NCBI RefSeq assembly: GCF_020360975.1
Contig: NW_025408668.1
Coordinates: 4,836,001-4,900,000 of the forward strand
DNA: 64,000 bases
Direction of reading: 5' to 3'
DNA from: Hirsutella rhossiliensis
Lineage: Eukaryota; Ascomycota; Sordariomycetes; Hypocreales; Ophiocordycipitaceae
Part shown: positions 20,700 to 32,036 of the stretch, piece after piece
Numbering within the stretch: the first letter of the stretch is position 1
Layout: every line of letters starts with the position of its first letter
Translations under genes and position numbers: made by a program
Notes under the pieces: model-generated
Seen by the model: the letters and a program-made list of their open reading frames with translations, nothing else
Databases searched by the model: none
What the model was told of the DNA's origin: nothing

Positions 20700-23600
20700 G
20701 AAGAGGAGCCTACTTTAATATAGGTTATAATTAATAACTCCTTACCTATTGCCGCCTTTATAGACGAGGGCTACTAGTACTACGCCGTAGTTAACGAGGC
20801 GCTTATACGAGAGATATAAGTGCCGGTAGAAAAGATCGCCCTAAGGCGAGTAAAGGGCGCCTTAGGCGCGATAGAGGGTGCGGTAATTAGGGGCATTACG
20901 TAGCTAGCTATAGAGGTCGACGGTTACTATAAGCTTATCGTGGCCTATATAATCCCCTAACTAGAGTTTCCCTTAATCCTCGGGAAACCCTAGTTATTAT
21001 ATATAGAGTTATACTCGGTTCCGTACTAAAGGAAGCTATAGTTTAGGCCTATATAACGGTAGGTCCGCTACGACGACGGTTCCGTAGGCGTAGGACTAGG
21101 CGTGCGAGCTTTATACTCGGCATAAGAAGTCCTTGCCTCTATCTTCGTAGGAACCGTGCGATGGGTAAAGCGGGGGCAAGGCTAGGCAGCGGCTAACGTA
21201 GCGGTCTACGTAGTTAGCCTAGCAGACATCGATAAGGCCCTCCGGATAAAGAAGCTAAAGTCGCCCTCTAAGCTACGGCAATAGATACCGGAGCGCTTTT
21301 ACGACCTCCTACCGCTATTCGAGTCCTAGGAAGCGGATAAGCTTAACCCGTATAAGCTAGGGGTAGACTATAGGATCGTACTCCGCACCGATAAGAAGGG
21401 GCAGGAACTGCCCGTACTATTCGGACCGCTATATAGTATATTATACGCGGAGCTGCTAGTGCTAAAGAAGACGCTAAGGGACCTCCTAGATAAGGGTTTT
21501 ATTTAAGTAAGTAGCTCCGAAGTAGGAGCGCCGGTCTTATTCGTGCGTAAACTAGGGGGCGGGATACGGTTCTATTACGACTATAGGGCCCTAAACGCAA
21601 TTACGAGGCCGGACCGCTACCCCTTGCCCCTAATCTCGGATACGCTCCGTAACCTTTCGAAGGCGAAGTGGTTTACGAAGCTTAATATAAAATAGGCGTT
21701 CTATAAGGTGCGGATCTCGGAGGGTAACGAGTAGAAGACGGCGTTCCGTATATACTACGGCTTATTCGAGTAGCTTATAACGCCCTTCGGCCTCTTAGGA
21801 GCGCCCGCTACCTTCTAGCGTTATATTAATAACGTGCTTTAGGACTTCCTCGACGAGTTCGCCTCCGTATACGTAGATAATATCCTTATCTATACGAGTA
21901 GCTCCTACGAGGACTATATACGGAAAGTACGGAGGGTCCTAGAGCGCCTCTAACTTTATAGGCTCTACCTCGACCTAGATAAGTACGAATTCGGGGTTAA
22001 GAGGGTTAAGTACCTAGGCTTTATTATCTACGTAGGCGTAGGCATATAGGCGGACCCCGTAAAGATCTAGGCGATTCGGGACTAGGCTGCCCTAACTACG
22101 TAGATAGGCGTGCGGAGCTTCCTTAGGTTTACGAACTATTATAGGATATTTATTAGGGGCTTCTCCCGTATTATAATGCCCTTAAACGAGATTACCGGGA
22201 AGCGGACCGCCTTTCGCTAAGGGCCCGTATAGGAAGGAGCGTTCCGTACGCTTAAGGACCTATTCTCTTAAGCCCCGGTGCTGCTCTAGTAGGACTTCGA
22301 CCGGTCTACGTTAGTTAAAGCGGACTATAGCGGCTAGGCACTCGGAGGAACGCTCTCTGGGAGGTAGACGGGCGGAAGCAACCGGTAGCGTTCTACTCCG
22401 TAAGCTAACCCTAGCGGAGCGGAATTACGCTATTTACGATAAGGAGATACTAGCGATTATTAGCTACCTCGAGCAATAGTAAGCGGAGCTCCGGAGCTAT
22501 AAGAGCTTCGAGGTTCTTATAGACTATAAGAACCTCGAGTACTTTATAACTCGCTAGCACCTCTCGGAGCGGTAAGCCCGCTAAGCGGAGTATCTCTTAC
22601 GCTTTAACTTCTCGATTAAGTACCGCCTTAGGTAGGACTCCGCGGTCCTAGACGCGCTTTCCCGGAGGGATTAAGACCGGCCGACGGGAGCGGACATCGA
22701 GGCCTAAGATCTATAGCTTATCCCGTAGGAAGCACTACGGACTTATATAGGAGCTTCCTTAGTAAAGGAAGACGCGGTGCTAGCGAATAAGCTTCCCCCC
22801 GCGCCCTTACCTTAGTCCGGCGAGGAGGGATAGACCGGCCCGGGGGCGCGCGCGGCGAGAGTGTTCTAAGATAAGGCCCTTTAACGCTTATAGGATAGGA
22901 TAGCGGCCCTAGACCGTACCTACGAGGGCGTACGCCGCGCCGTTAAGTCCGGCGCTCGACGCCTAGATCCGAAGCTAAAGCTAAAAGTATAGGTAGCCGA
23001 CTACTATATCGACCTACGGGGGCATCTACGCTAGCGGGGGAGACTATAGGTACCGGGCGCACCGTATACTACGGAAGCTAAGGAGAAGGAGGGACCGCCG
23101 GAGCTAGACGAACGGAACGAGCTCCGAGGGAGGCTAGTCTAACTTATCTATAACTCTAGCGTCGTAGGTTACCTAAGTAGATAGGGTATAGTAGTAGGCC
23201 TTGCGAGGGACTTTTACTAGCCCCTCCTATAGTACTACGTTCGTCGCTTCCTCTATAACTATAATATCTACGGCCGTATAAAGATCTAGAGAGCGTAGCT
23301 TAAGGGGCTACTTAAGTAGCTTCCGGTGCCCGACCGGTTCTATACGTATATATAGATAGACTTTATAACGGACCTCCTACTTATAGAGGGCGGCAACCGC
23401 TATATATAGGTAATTAAGGACCGACTTAGTAAGTCTATAGTATTAGAGCCGATGCCGTCTATAGATACGGAGTCCTACGTAGAGCGCTTCCTATAGTACT
23501 AGGCCCGCTCGCATAGCTAGCTAGCCTCTATTATAAGCGATAGGGGATCGAATTAGACTAGCCGCTTTTAGTAGCACCTATACTAGCTACTTTAGATTAC

Positions 23601-24440
23601 GTAGCTACTTAGTACGGCATATTACCTATAGACTAACGAAGGGCCCGAGAGGGTTAACTAGGAGGCGTAGGCTTACCTACGGGCTATCGTAGCCCGCAAC
23701 TAAGTAGACTAAGACCGGTAGCTCCCCGCGGCCTAACTTACGTTAAATAGTAGACTATATACCTCTATTAGGATAGCCCCTTTCTTTGCAACGTATAGCT
23801 TCGAACTACCCTTACTAGTTCCCTTTGCCGTAGACGTAGTAGCGGAGCAGTATAGTAATTCGTTACCGGAGGGCCGCGCCTCCGCGTTCGTACGAAAGCT
23901 ATAGGAGACCACGGATTATTACTAATCCGCGATAGCCGCCGCGGCGTAAGATTAGGAGCAGCACGCTAATAAGACTAGGGCCCTAGCAGATAAGTTCGCG
24001 GTAGGAGATAAGGTATAGCTAGACCTCCGTAACTATAGGTCGGCACGACTAAAGAAGAAGCTTAACTAGCTATACGCGAAGTTTACGGTACGGAGGGTTA
24101 TTAGCCCGTAGGTTATAGAGCTCGATAGTCTCCTAACGGGGGTCTATAATAAGATTAACGTAGACCTCCTTCGTAGAGCCTCCTTTAACCCGCTGCCCGG
24201 ATAAGAAGTAGCGGACGCTTAACCGCCCGTAATTAAGGTAAAGGGAGAGGACGAGTTTAAGGTCGAAGAGATATAGGCCGCGCGATAGAAGAAGGTCGGT
24301 AGGGGGAAACGCTAGGAGGTCCTCGTTAAGTAGCGCGGGTATCTTAACCTTACGTAGGAACCTATACGTAAGTTTACGGGAACTATAGCCCTCGATAAGT
24401 TTAAAGCCTTATTCGGAACGGTAGATAAGAACGATAGACT
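20700..24440 (+). pseudogene. Element A pol: protease, RT, RNase H, integrase, chromodomain
   Basis: Domains in order: retropepsin near 20750-20990 ('PIAAFIDEGY', 'FPLILGKP'); RT 21440-21960 with 'WFTKLNI', 'TPFGLLGAPATF' and 'YVDNILIYTS' (catalytic YVDD turned to YVDN by TG-to-TA); RNase H 22320-22560 ('ADYSG', 'ALGGTLS', 'AERNYAIYDKEILAI'); integrase with a damaged H2C2 finger near 23150-23290, 'IDFITDLLLIEGGNRYI' (23350-23410) and 'IISDRGSN' (23530-23555). The chromodomain is at 24247-24420 ('DEFKVEEI', 'GRGKR', 'EVLVK', 'RGYLNLT', 'ALDKFKALFGT') and would direct insertion to marked chromatin. All these parts are crossed by TAA/TAG, and at least one 1-nt shift lies near 22400. Confidence 0.88.
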
Positions 24441-24581
24441 AGCGGACCACCGATAGCAGCCTAGGCTAGGACTATAAAGTAGGTAAAGTAGAGTAGGTAG
24501 TTACGATAACGCGAGCGTAATTATATAAGCGGAGATAAAAATAGCGTTTATTTTAGGGCGGAGCCCCTAGACTACCTAGAC
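24441..24581. other. Convergent gap between pol and the opposite-strand frame of A
   Basis: About 140 bp separate the end of the chromodomain frame and the stop of the minus-strand frame. Both would end transcription here. Confidence 0.4.
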
Positions 24582-25496
24582 CTACTCCTCGTCCTTATCG
24601 TCGTCCTTATCCTTATCCTCGTCGTCCTCCTCTACCTTATTAGCGGCGGCGCTCTCTAGGGCGCTTAGGCGGCCCTCTAGGCCCGCAAGCTAGTCGGCGG
24701 CAGCGGCGGCTCCGGGGGCTCCGGGGGCGGGGGGGGCCCGGCCAGCAGCAGCGGCGGGGGCGGCGGCGGGCACGGCTATAGGGACCGCCGACAGGGCGAC
24801 GGAGGCAGTGTCCCTAGTGCCGGGAGAGTTAGCAGCGGAAGTAGAAGAGCTAGATAAGAGGAACTTACTTAGGGACGAGGCCCTAGCGCTCGAGGGCGCG
24901 GAGATTGCGGTAGGCGGCGGCGGCGGCGGTAAGGCGCTTCTTAGCAGCCCCCCGTGCCTGCCCGTGCGCGCCGGCCTTCTAAGCCGACGCCGTAGCGAGC
25001 AGGACGGGAGGCGCCGCCTTATAGGCGCGGCCGGCACGCGCGCACTAGTAACAACTGCCGCCACGGCGGCGCCCGACTTAGTCGGCGTAGGGGAGCTCCT
25101 GCGACGCGCACCGTATATAGGGGGCCGCGCGGGCGGCTCCGGCCTACACTTAGCGTTTATGCTTTAAGAAGTTAGCGGAAAATAGCTACTACGCTCGCTA
25201 GGCAGCGGACTTACGGGGGTAGTAGTGGCGGAGGCAGGGGCGGAGGGGCCGGGCGTTACGGCCGGCGGCGGGGACGGCGTCGTTACCCGGAAGGGCGACG
25301 TGAGGGCGGCCAGCGTAGTAGAGGCAGAGGCGGCGGCGGTGGGCGCGGTCGCGGGGGCGCGGGCAGGAGCAGCGGCAGCGGCGGAGCCGTCGTCGGCCGT
25401 GCCTAGCACGGCGTCGACGAACGACTCTATACGCTCCGAGAAGGAGGAAGCGGGGGAGGGGGAGGCAGATATATCTATCGCGGAAGTTAGTATCAC
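24582..25496 (-). pseudogene. Opposite-strand frame of element A between pol and 3' LTR (conserved in element B)
   Basis: One minus-strand frame runs from GTG at 25496 to TAG at 24584-24582 (304 codons), interrupted only by TAA (25166-25164) and TAG (24692-24690), both explicable as RIPed CAA/CAG. Order: 'FSERIESFVDAVL' near the start; Ala/Pro/Thr-rich segment; Arg-rich segment ('RRRLPSCSLRRRLRRPAR'); Ser/Ala-rich segment; Ala-rich run; 'LAGLEGRLSALE'; and an acidic end ('VEEDDEDKDKDDDKDEE'). The same order, with 'FTKIDNFIDRAL' and 'LGSLKG-IRALKA' before an acidic repeat, occurs opposite to pol in element B (38302-39190). That match picks this frame over the plus-strand frames here. The true start is unknown; no known domain is seen. 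It could be a regulatory or nuclear protein; this is speculation. Confidence 0.6.
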
Positions 25497-26034
25497 GGAT
25501 TACGGCCTCCCGCTCTATAGGGCGGAGAACTTACTAGTTAAAGTTATTATTATTAGGGCTATTATTGCTACTACGGCTATTACTATAAGTATACGTTAAT
25601 AAAGCGACCTATATAGCTAGGAACGAACTAACGCCCCGGGTAGAGCGGAACTTACCTATTACTGCTACTACTACGGTTAAAGAAGAAGGAGAAGGAAAGG
25701 AAGGAGGAAAGGGGGGATGCCGCTTTATATACCCCTAGGTAGAGGAGGCTACCTAAGGCCGAGGGGACGGGCAACCTAAGGCTTACGTAGGTCTAGGCCG
25801 GCCGCCGGCCACCTAGGGGCGTATATAATAGGTTGCGCCCCTATTTAAACGGCCAGCCGGCCGATAAGTGTAGAGCCCGGTTCCGGCTGCCCGGGCTAAT
25901 AGGCGCGGGGATAATAGGGCTAGTAGGGCCAGCACGATTAACGGAAAAGGGCAGGGTAGAGCTAGCGGCACGGGCCCTATAGTGCGGAAGCCGTTAATAG
26001 GGCAACGCCGCGCCGCGCTCGAGGGAGGGCATTA
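25497..26034. other. GC-rich 3' region of element A before the 3' LTR
   Basis: Contains microsatellite-like TTATTATTATTA and purine-rich runs (25680-25715), several CCTAGG/GGCCGGCC palindromes (25735-25865) and the polypurine candidate GAGGGAGGG (26021-26029). It would hold the promoter of the opposite-strand frame if that is expressed. Confidence 0.4.
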
Positions 26035-26220
26035 TATAAGAGTCTTTAACTATTATAGGTTATAGGCTTAGGCTACGGCCTAAGCCGTATAGTTACGTGC
26101 GGAGGGCCGGATCCCGCATATATATATACGGGCTAGCCGCGTATAGGAGAGCTCTATATAGCTTATTAATATCATCCTATAGACGGCACCTACGCGCACG
26201 CCTCTGCCTACTCCGTAATA
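26035..26220 (+). repeat. 3' LTR of element A
   Basis: 186 bp, from TATAAGAGTC to CTCCGTAATA, followed by GTTAC (26221-26225). Its length equals that of the 5' copy. Confidence 0.92.
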
Positions 26221-26225
26221 GTTAC

Positions 26226-27470
26226 TAAGCTTAATATATACTTAAAATATAGTATTTTAACAAAAAAAAAATTTACTTATCTATTAATTGCTTTTAAGAT
26301 AATATAGTATTTCCTAAGTAAATATTAACTATATATAACTATTAAGGGTTATATTATTTAAATAAGAAAATCTAGAATATTTAAGTAGTACTATATTTAA
26401 ATTATATATATTATAAAATAGTATTATTTATAAGCTTTATAGTTTTTTTTAATACTTTATATAAGGTAGTAAGATTACTAAAACGGTAGTATATTAAGTA
26501 CTATTAAGGTCGTTATACTATAATATATAGACGCCCTAACTACCTTACTTTTAATATACTAGGATTTTACTAGTAAAGTATAGACGGTAGAATCTACTAA
26601 AATATATATAATAGACTTTTAAATATATAGAGCGGTATTATAAGCGCGGCCGAACTTAAAGTTACTATATCTATATAAGGTAAACCCCTTAATAATAGGG
26701 TTAAAGTAGCTTATTTATTAATATATATATAAGTCTACTAAGGAAGAATAAGGAAGAGGCCCTTAGTAAGTAGCTTTAAGTATTAACCCTTTCCTCCCTA
26801 TATATCCCCTTAGCCGCGAAGTAGGGTATTAGTAGGCCTATAATTATAAGAGTTAGGGTTACTTAGTATTATTATATTCGTTTATATCTTATCTTTAAAA
26901 GGGAAAGGAAGCTATAAAGCTAGCTCTATAGCTATAGCTATATATATAATAGCGTACGTAACCTATTTAAATAGGTATAATTAACTACTATAATTCCTAT
27001 ATAAGGTAATATATTTTTCGCCTTACGTTTTAACTATATTACTATTTATTTATAATTTTTATAAATAAATTAAATAAAGACTCTTAATTTTTATTTCGTT
27101 AAATTTAAAGACCTTACCTAATTTAGCTTTATTTAATTTAAGGGTCCTAAGGCCGATTCGACTTTAAAATCTTTAAATATTAGCCCTATACCCTTACTAC
27201 TAATAAACTAGTAAAGCTAGCTAATATCGCCTCCTTTATTTTATTATATTAAATTAAGCTAGCGGTATATAATTAAGAAAGCGATTTACTATATCTTATT
27301 TAGTATTAGCTATATTACTAACTCTCTACTTACCGTAGAGAAAGTTAGGCTAATTTAAACCTATATTCCTACCTCTATATTATATATAGTCTTATTAAAG
27401 TCGGCCGTTACTATTTCGATAACGTCCTCCTTAAAGCTAGCTATAATACTCTATAATATAGCGCGGTAGT
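26226..27470. other. RIP-degraded DNA, right flank of element A, nothing recognised
   Basis: AT-rich with an A-run near 26262. Some plus-strand frames near 27230-27470 are moderately open, but no domain could be read. Confidence 0.4.
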
Positions 27471-27917
27471 TATCGCGAAGCGTAGCTTAATTTCGTAGTT
27501 CTTAGAGATATCCCTTAGTATAAGGGACTAAGAAAGCTAAAAATACCTAGTATAGAATAAGGAAGAAGGAGCTAAAAAGAGGTATATTAAGGGAAGTATA
27601 AGTAGCGAGAGATAAGATAGATATACCGGCAACGGCTAAAAAGGGGGGGGGGAAACTAATAAAAAGCTCGGTAGTTAAAAGGATATTAGTAGCTTCTTTA
27701 AGTAGGATCTTCTTTATTAATTAAGGTGCTAGATAGGTATAAAAAAGGGTGTTAAATAAAGGAAAGAAGGATAATTAAGAAAAATATAATAATTACTCCC
27801 TTACCTTTATTACTACTCTTATAAGAATTAAATCTCTCTATCTTACCTATCCGACCCCTTACTTTTAATTTTACCTTCGTATATTTTTATATACTTCTTA
27901 TATCTCTCTTCGCGAGA
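27471..27917 (+). repeat. Solo LTR of the copia family E, opposite orientation to E1-E3
   Basis: 447 bp that match the reverse complement of the E2 LTRs along their whole length, including 'GAGATATCCCTTA', 'AGGATATTAGTAGCTTC' and the terminal 'TATATCTCTCTT'. It starts TATCGCGAAG (E: TATTACGAAG) and ends CTTCGCGAGA (E: CTTTATAAGA). Flanks GTAGT and GTAAT resemble an imperfect target duplication. No internal copia sequence adjoins it, so it is a product of LTR-LTR recombination. A 10-G run lies near 27643. Confidence 0.8.
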
Positions 27918-30900
27918 GTAATTACTTTCTTAGACTATAGTTATACTTTATATACCTAGGATAATCCTCTCCTACCCTTTTAAGGTACTCGTTTACTATA
28001 ACTTAATAGCCTTAACCTAATCCTATAGTAGTAGTAGGGCCCTAGAAAATACCCGCCCCTATATACTTATCTATCCTACCCCTTATTTAAGTACTATAGC
28101 GGCCCTTAGCTTAGCCGTTAAGTATAGCGCTAATTATTAAAATTAATAGAGGTAGTATATTATCTCTATAAGCTTTAATAACTTAGCCGTTACTTAGTTT
28201 AGGTTTATTATACCTTAAACGATATCGATTAGCTATGTTATATTTCCGATACTATTAAACTAATATATTACTATAAATTTAGCGCTCGCCTCGTCCGCCC
28301 TGCCCTCTTCTATATATCTAGCTATTAAATAGCTATCTTTAAATAAAGATGCTTACTACTTAGCGTTATATTTTACGTCTTTAGCTAATCGTCGAAGTAG
28401 CTATATATTATTAATAAGATATAATATTCTTAGAGCTAGCGCCTCTCGCGCCCGCGCTTAGATACTATTAATATCGCTTACTTTTTATATAAGAAGGACT
28501 CCTATAGTATAAATAGCGTAAGGTACTTATACGGCTACCCTTTTAAAGGAGGAAAAAAACTAGTATCTCTTATATCCTTTAGCGAGAAGGTTTCCTTAAA
28601 AACCTCTAATAATATAAACCCTTATCGTTATTAGTAAAGTCCTTACTTAGGTAGCTATTAAGGTAAACGGTAGCTTACTTTCCTAGCCGCCTAAGCACCT
28701 ACCTAGCGTCTTCTTAGCTCCTTACTTATTATAGAAAGGTATCTCCCTATAAGCTATATAGCTCCCGTTATCGCTATTACGTTTAAGTTTAATAAGCGGT
28801 ATATAGTTGTATAAGTATAGGCCCTATAGGAGCTCTTTATAGTATTAATACGCCTTAATATAAGAGATCTTAAAGCTTACTTCTTTAATAATAACCGACT
28901 TATCTAAGGGATTATCTATAACCCTTATACTACTTACTTATTATAGATACTATAATCGTCGAAATATATACTAGTATAGTAGGGATATATTTAGTATACT
29001 TAGACGCTACTATTAGTAAATTTAGCTAAAGATCCTAAAAGATAAGTAATAACTTTAGCCTATAATAAGGGACGCTCTATAAATATATAATTCGCTACCC
29101 TTATTAAGAACTATATAGTTTAGTCTATACTCTATAAGGTATATATTATATATTACTAACTTATTTACTATTTAGCTAATATAACTACTAAACTAATTAT
29201 ACTTTTTAAGTCTTAGTCTTACTATATCTTAGTACCTTATAGTAGTAGTTTATAGAGCTTATAGTTATTTATAAGGTAAATAATCGGCTATACTTTACCT
29301 TATCTTCTAGCTATTGCCTTATAGCTTCCTAGAGTAGATTATAGCGATTAAAGTCCCTCGCGACTATATTTACTCGCTATTTAGTTCTACTATAAAAGCC
29401 CGCCGCTAATTTATATAGCTCTCTTACTACTCTTAATAGCGTCTCCTCGCTCTTCCTATTTATATATATAATACTACTATTAGATCTAGGTCTAGTAGCT
29501 AAAGGATTACTACTATTAAATCCGCTAACTATATTACCGCTTACTTTACTTCAAAGTTACTTTATACTTAGAATATACTTTAGATTAGCTAGCTAGTCTT
29601 ATATATCGTTAGTAACTTATTACTCTTACCTAGCTACTATAGTTTATTTAGCTTATAATTACCTTATCGTTTATCCTCCTTATATAAGGAATCCTATATA
29701 TAAATAGGCTTAGAGACTATTTTAGCGATACTATAAATAGTAGTATAAGCGATAGTATAAGCGACTCTACCCTTAGTAATAGCGTCTTATACTTAATTTT
29801 AAACTAAAAAGGGATAAATATTATCGGTAAAGATATCGATAGCGGTATAGTAGTAAAGATCTTAATATTAAACCTTAATTACTATAGCTTTAAGGTTATA
29901 TATTATTTTACTAGGTTTAATTAAATAGCGAAATTATCCTTTCGTTAATATATTTAATACTAAAGCTTAGTTAATATATACGCTATCTCCCTCTAATAAT
30001 TTTTATACGCCTATATAATATTATAATATTATATTAGCATAATATTAAAGGTAAAGCTTCTTTACGATCTCTCTTTATACCTACTACTACCGCCGCCGCC
30101 GCTACTATAATAGATTATCTATACTACTACGAATTCGTTTAAAAGAAAGCTATCTAAGATACCTATTATAACCCTAAGACTTACTAAAGTATAAGGTATA
30201 CCTTAGTTATATAATTAAGAAGGATAATAACGCTTATATAACCTACTTATAAGCTAAAGGGTATTACGATTTTATTAACCTTAGCGCTTATAGGTTAAAA
30301 TATGGGGTAAAACTAAGTAATATATAAATATAACTATAGCTTCCGCTTTATTATTAAGAGGAGTAATAAGCGCGCTTAGTTTCTAAAGCTCTTACTATCT
30401 TTTATAGGCTATAACTACCCTCCTATACCCTCGATAGTATACTCTAAGTACCGCGCTAAGCTTCTTAGTAAGTATTATAATTATATTATCTAGCTTTATA
30501 ATATAGACCTTAAGCTATTTTAAATTACCGCTTACCTTTATAGCGTCGCGCCTATTAAGAGCCTTAATATTTATAACGCCCTCGCTATATACTATACTAT
30601 AAAACTCGCTAGTTATATACTACTATAAATATACTATAGCTAGCTATAGGATTCGTTATACTACTTTATTTTCTAGGATATATATATATACGCTATAACT
30701 AATTAGAATTTAAGGTTATTAAGGGTATTAAGCGAACTAAGGCTATAAAGGCGCCGCTATTAATAATACTAGTAACGCTAATAAGTATAAATTCTATATA
30801 TAATGAATATAAAGTTAAGGCTACTACTATTAACGGTACTATTAGTAGCGCTAATATAATAAGGTAGGTATTAAAATGCCTTTATATACGCGGCGACTTA

Positions 30901-31173
30901 TATAGGCTAGGTATATAAATACTATAAGTATATTAGCGCGCTACTACTATTATTAATAACTTTAATAACGAGCTTACTAGTAAAGTATAGGGTATAATAT
31001 AATTATTAAATACTAAACTTTATTCCTATCTCTTTTAAGCTTAGGTAAACTAAGGTAACTATATATATATATATAAAGGTATACCTTAAGGCTAGTATAT
31101 TAAACTTTACTATAGATATTATATAGCGATCGCGGCCTTAACTATTATCTCGCTATAACGCTTAAGCTATATT
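27918..31173. other. RIP-degraded stretch of 3.2 kb, nothing identified
   Basis: Dense TpA and RIP-type stops. A plus-strand frame near 30060-30310 has (CCG)n-coded Arg and a readable run ('YKVYLSYIIKKDNNAYITYL'), and another near 30740-31000 reads moderately well. I recognise neither. Probably older transposons. Confidence 0.35.
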
Positions 31174-32036
31174 TCTTATAAAGAGAGATATAAAAAGTAT
31201 ATAAAAATATATAATAGTAAAATTAAAAGTAAGGGGTTAGATAGGTAGGGTAGAGATATATAATTCTTATAAGGGTAGTAATTATAATAAGGGAATAATT
31301 ATTATATTACCTTAATTATCCTTCCTTTCTTTATCTAACGCCCCTCTTTATACCTATTTAGTATCTTAATTAATAAAGAAGATCTTACTTAAAGAAGCTA
31401 CTAATATCCTTTTAACTACTAAGCTTTTTACTAATTTTTCCTTTCTTTTCTAGCCGTTACTAGTATATCCGTCTTATCTTTTACTACTTTAACGGGGACG
31501 AGGGTATATACCTAAAGCACGCGTAGTACGTAGCTAAGGATTAGCAGAGTAATTAACTACGTAATTATCTAATTATTTAGCCTATATATAGCTTTAAGGG
31601 CCTTAGGTTATAAATATAAGTCTTAGAGATTTCTTTACTCTATGCCTCTTTGTCTTTACTAGAGTCGCGTAACTAGCGGTATCTACTTTAAAGGGGAAAA
31701 ACAAAAATTTAAATTAACTATAATTAAGGAAGATGCTTAATTAGATAATCGAGGTCTTTATAACGCCTTTAAGTATACTTAGAAGTAAGTTAGAAGGGGA
31801 GTACTAGGGGTCTTATCCCTTCCCCCCTTAATAGGCTAATATCTATAGGGGTGCGATCTTACCCGTTAAACTACCTTTATAGGAAGCTATCGCTACTTTT
31901 ACTTCCCCTCTTACCCTTACCCTCCTCTCTATACCTCCTTTTAGCTCTTTCCTTAAAACTTATTTTTTAGCTTCCTAGGTCCCTCGTATTAAGGGATATC
32001 TCTAAGAACTATAAAATTAAGCTATACTTCGTAATA
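31174..32036 (-). repeat. 3' LTR of E1, interrupted by a 383-bp insertion
   Basis: Matches the 482-486 bp LTRs of E2 outside 31488-31874. Without the insertion and its 4-bp duplication it is 476 bp. It is followed at 32037 by ACCCCCTTAGC, the complement of a polypurine tract next to a 3' LTR. Confidence 0.85.
31488..31870. mobile_element. 383-bp terminal-inverted-repeat insertion (MITE-like) in the E1 LTR
   Basis: The ends are TTTAACGGGG and CCCGTTAAA, an inverted repeat of at least 9 bp with weaker similarity inward. CTAC stands on both sides (31484-31487 and 31871-31874), whereas the empty E2 LTR has a single CTAC followed by CTTTATA. Hence an insertion with a 4-bp duplication, or 5 if one counts ACTAC at the cost of an A in the repeat. 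It keeps some CA/TG words (AAGCACGCG, AAAACAAAAA), so it carries less damage than its host LTR. It has no frame long enough for a transposase. Confidence 0.65.

Larger units (their letters stand above)
19271..26220 (+). mobile_element. Complete Ty3/gypsy chromodomain retrotransposon, element A (6950 bp)
   Basis: Two LTRs of exactly 186 bp (19271-19456 and 26035-26220) are flanked by the 5-bp duplication GTTAC (19266-19270, 26221-26225). LTRs start and end with TA, as TG...CA becomes after RIP. In plus order it holds gag with one zinc knuckle, retropepsin, RT, RNase H, integrase and a chromodomain, then a 1.5-kb GC-rich tail with an opposite-strand frame, a purine tract (GAGGGAGGG, 26021-26029) and the 3' LTR. 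It is damaged by RIP but is GC-richer than its surroundings, since CpG is untouched. It lacks internal insertions, so it may be among the younger elements here. Confidence 0.92.

Noticed and set aside
24808..25167. Plus-strand Gly/Leu-rich frame in element A as a real gene
   Set aside because: It overlaps the minus-strand frame that is matched by element B, in GC-rich DNA where every frame is open by chance.
25225..25599. Second plus-strand Ala/Gly-rich frame in element A
   Set aside because: Same reason: it is complementary to the conserved minus-strand frame and has no counterpart in B.
30060..31000. A third A/B-type opposite-strand gene, suggested by (CCG)n codons
   Set aside because: The reading gives Arg or Pro runs, lacks the opening motif and acidic tail, and no gypsy pol adjoins it.
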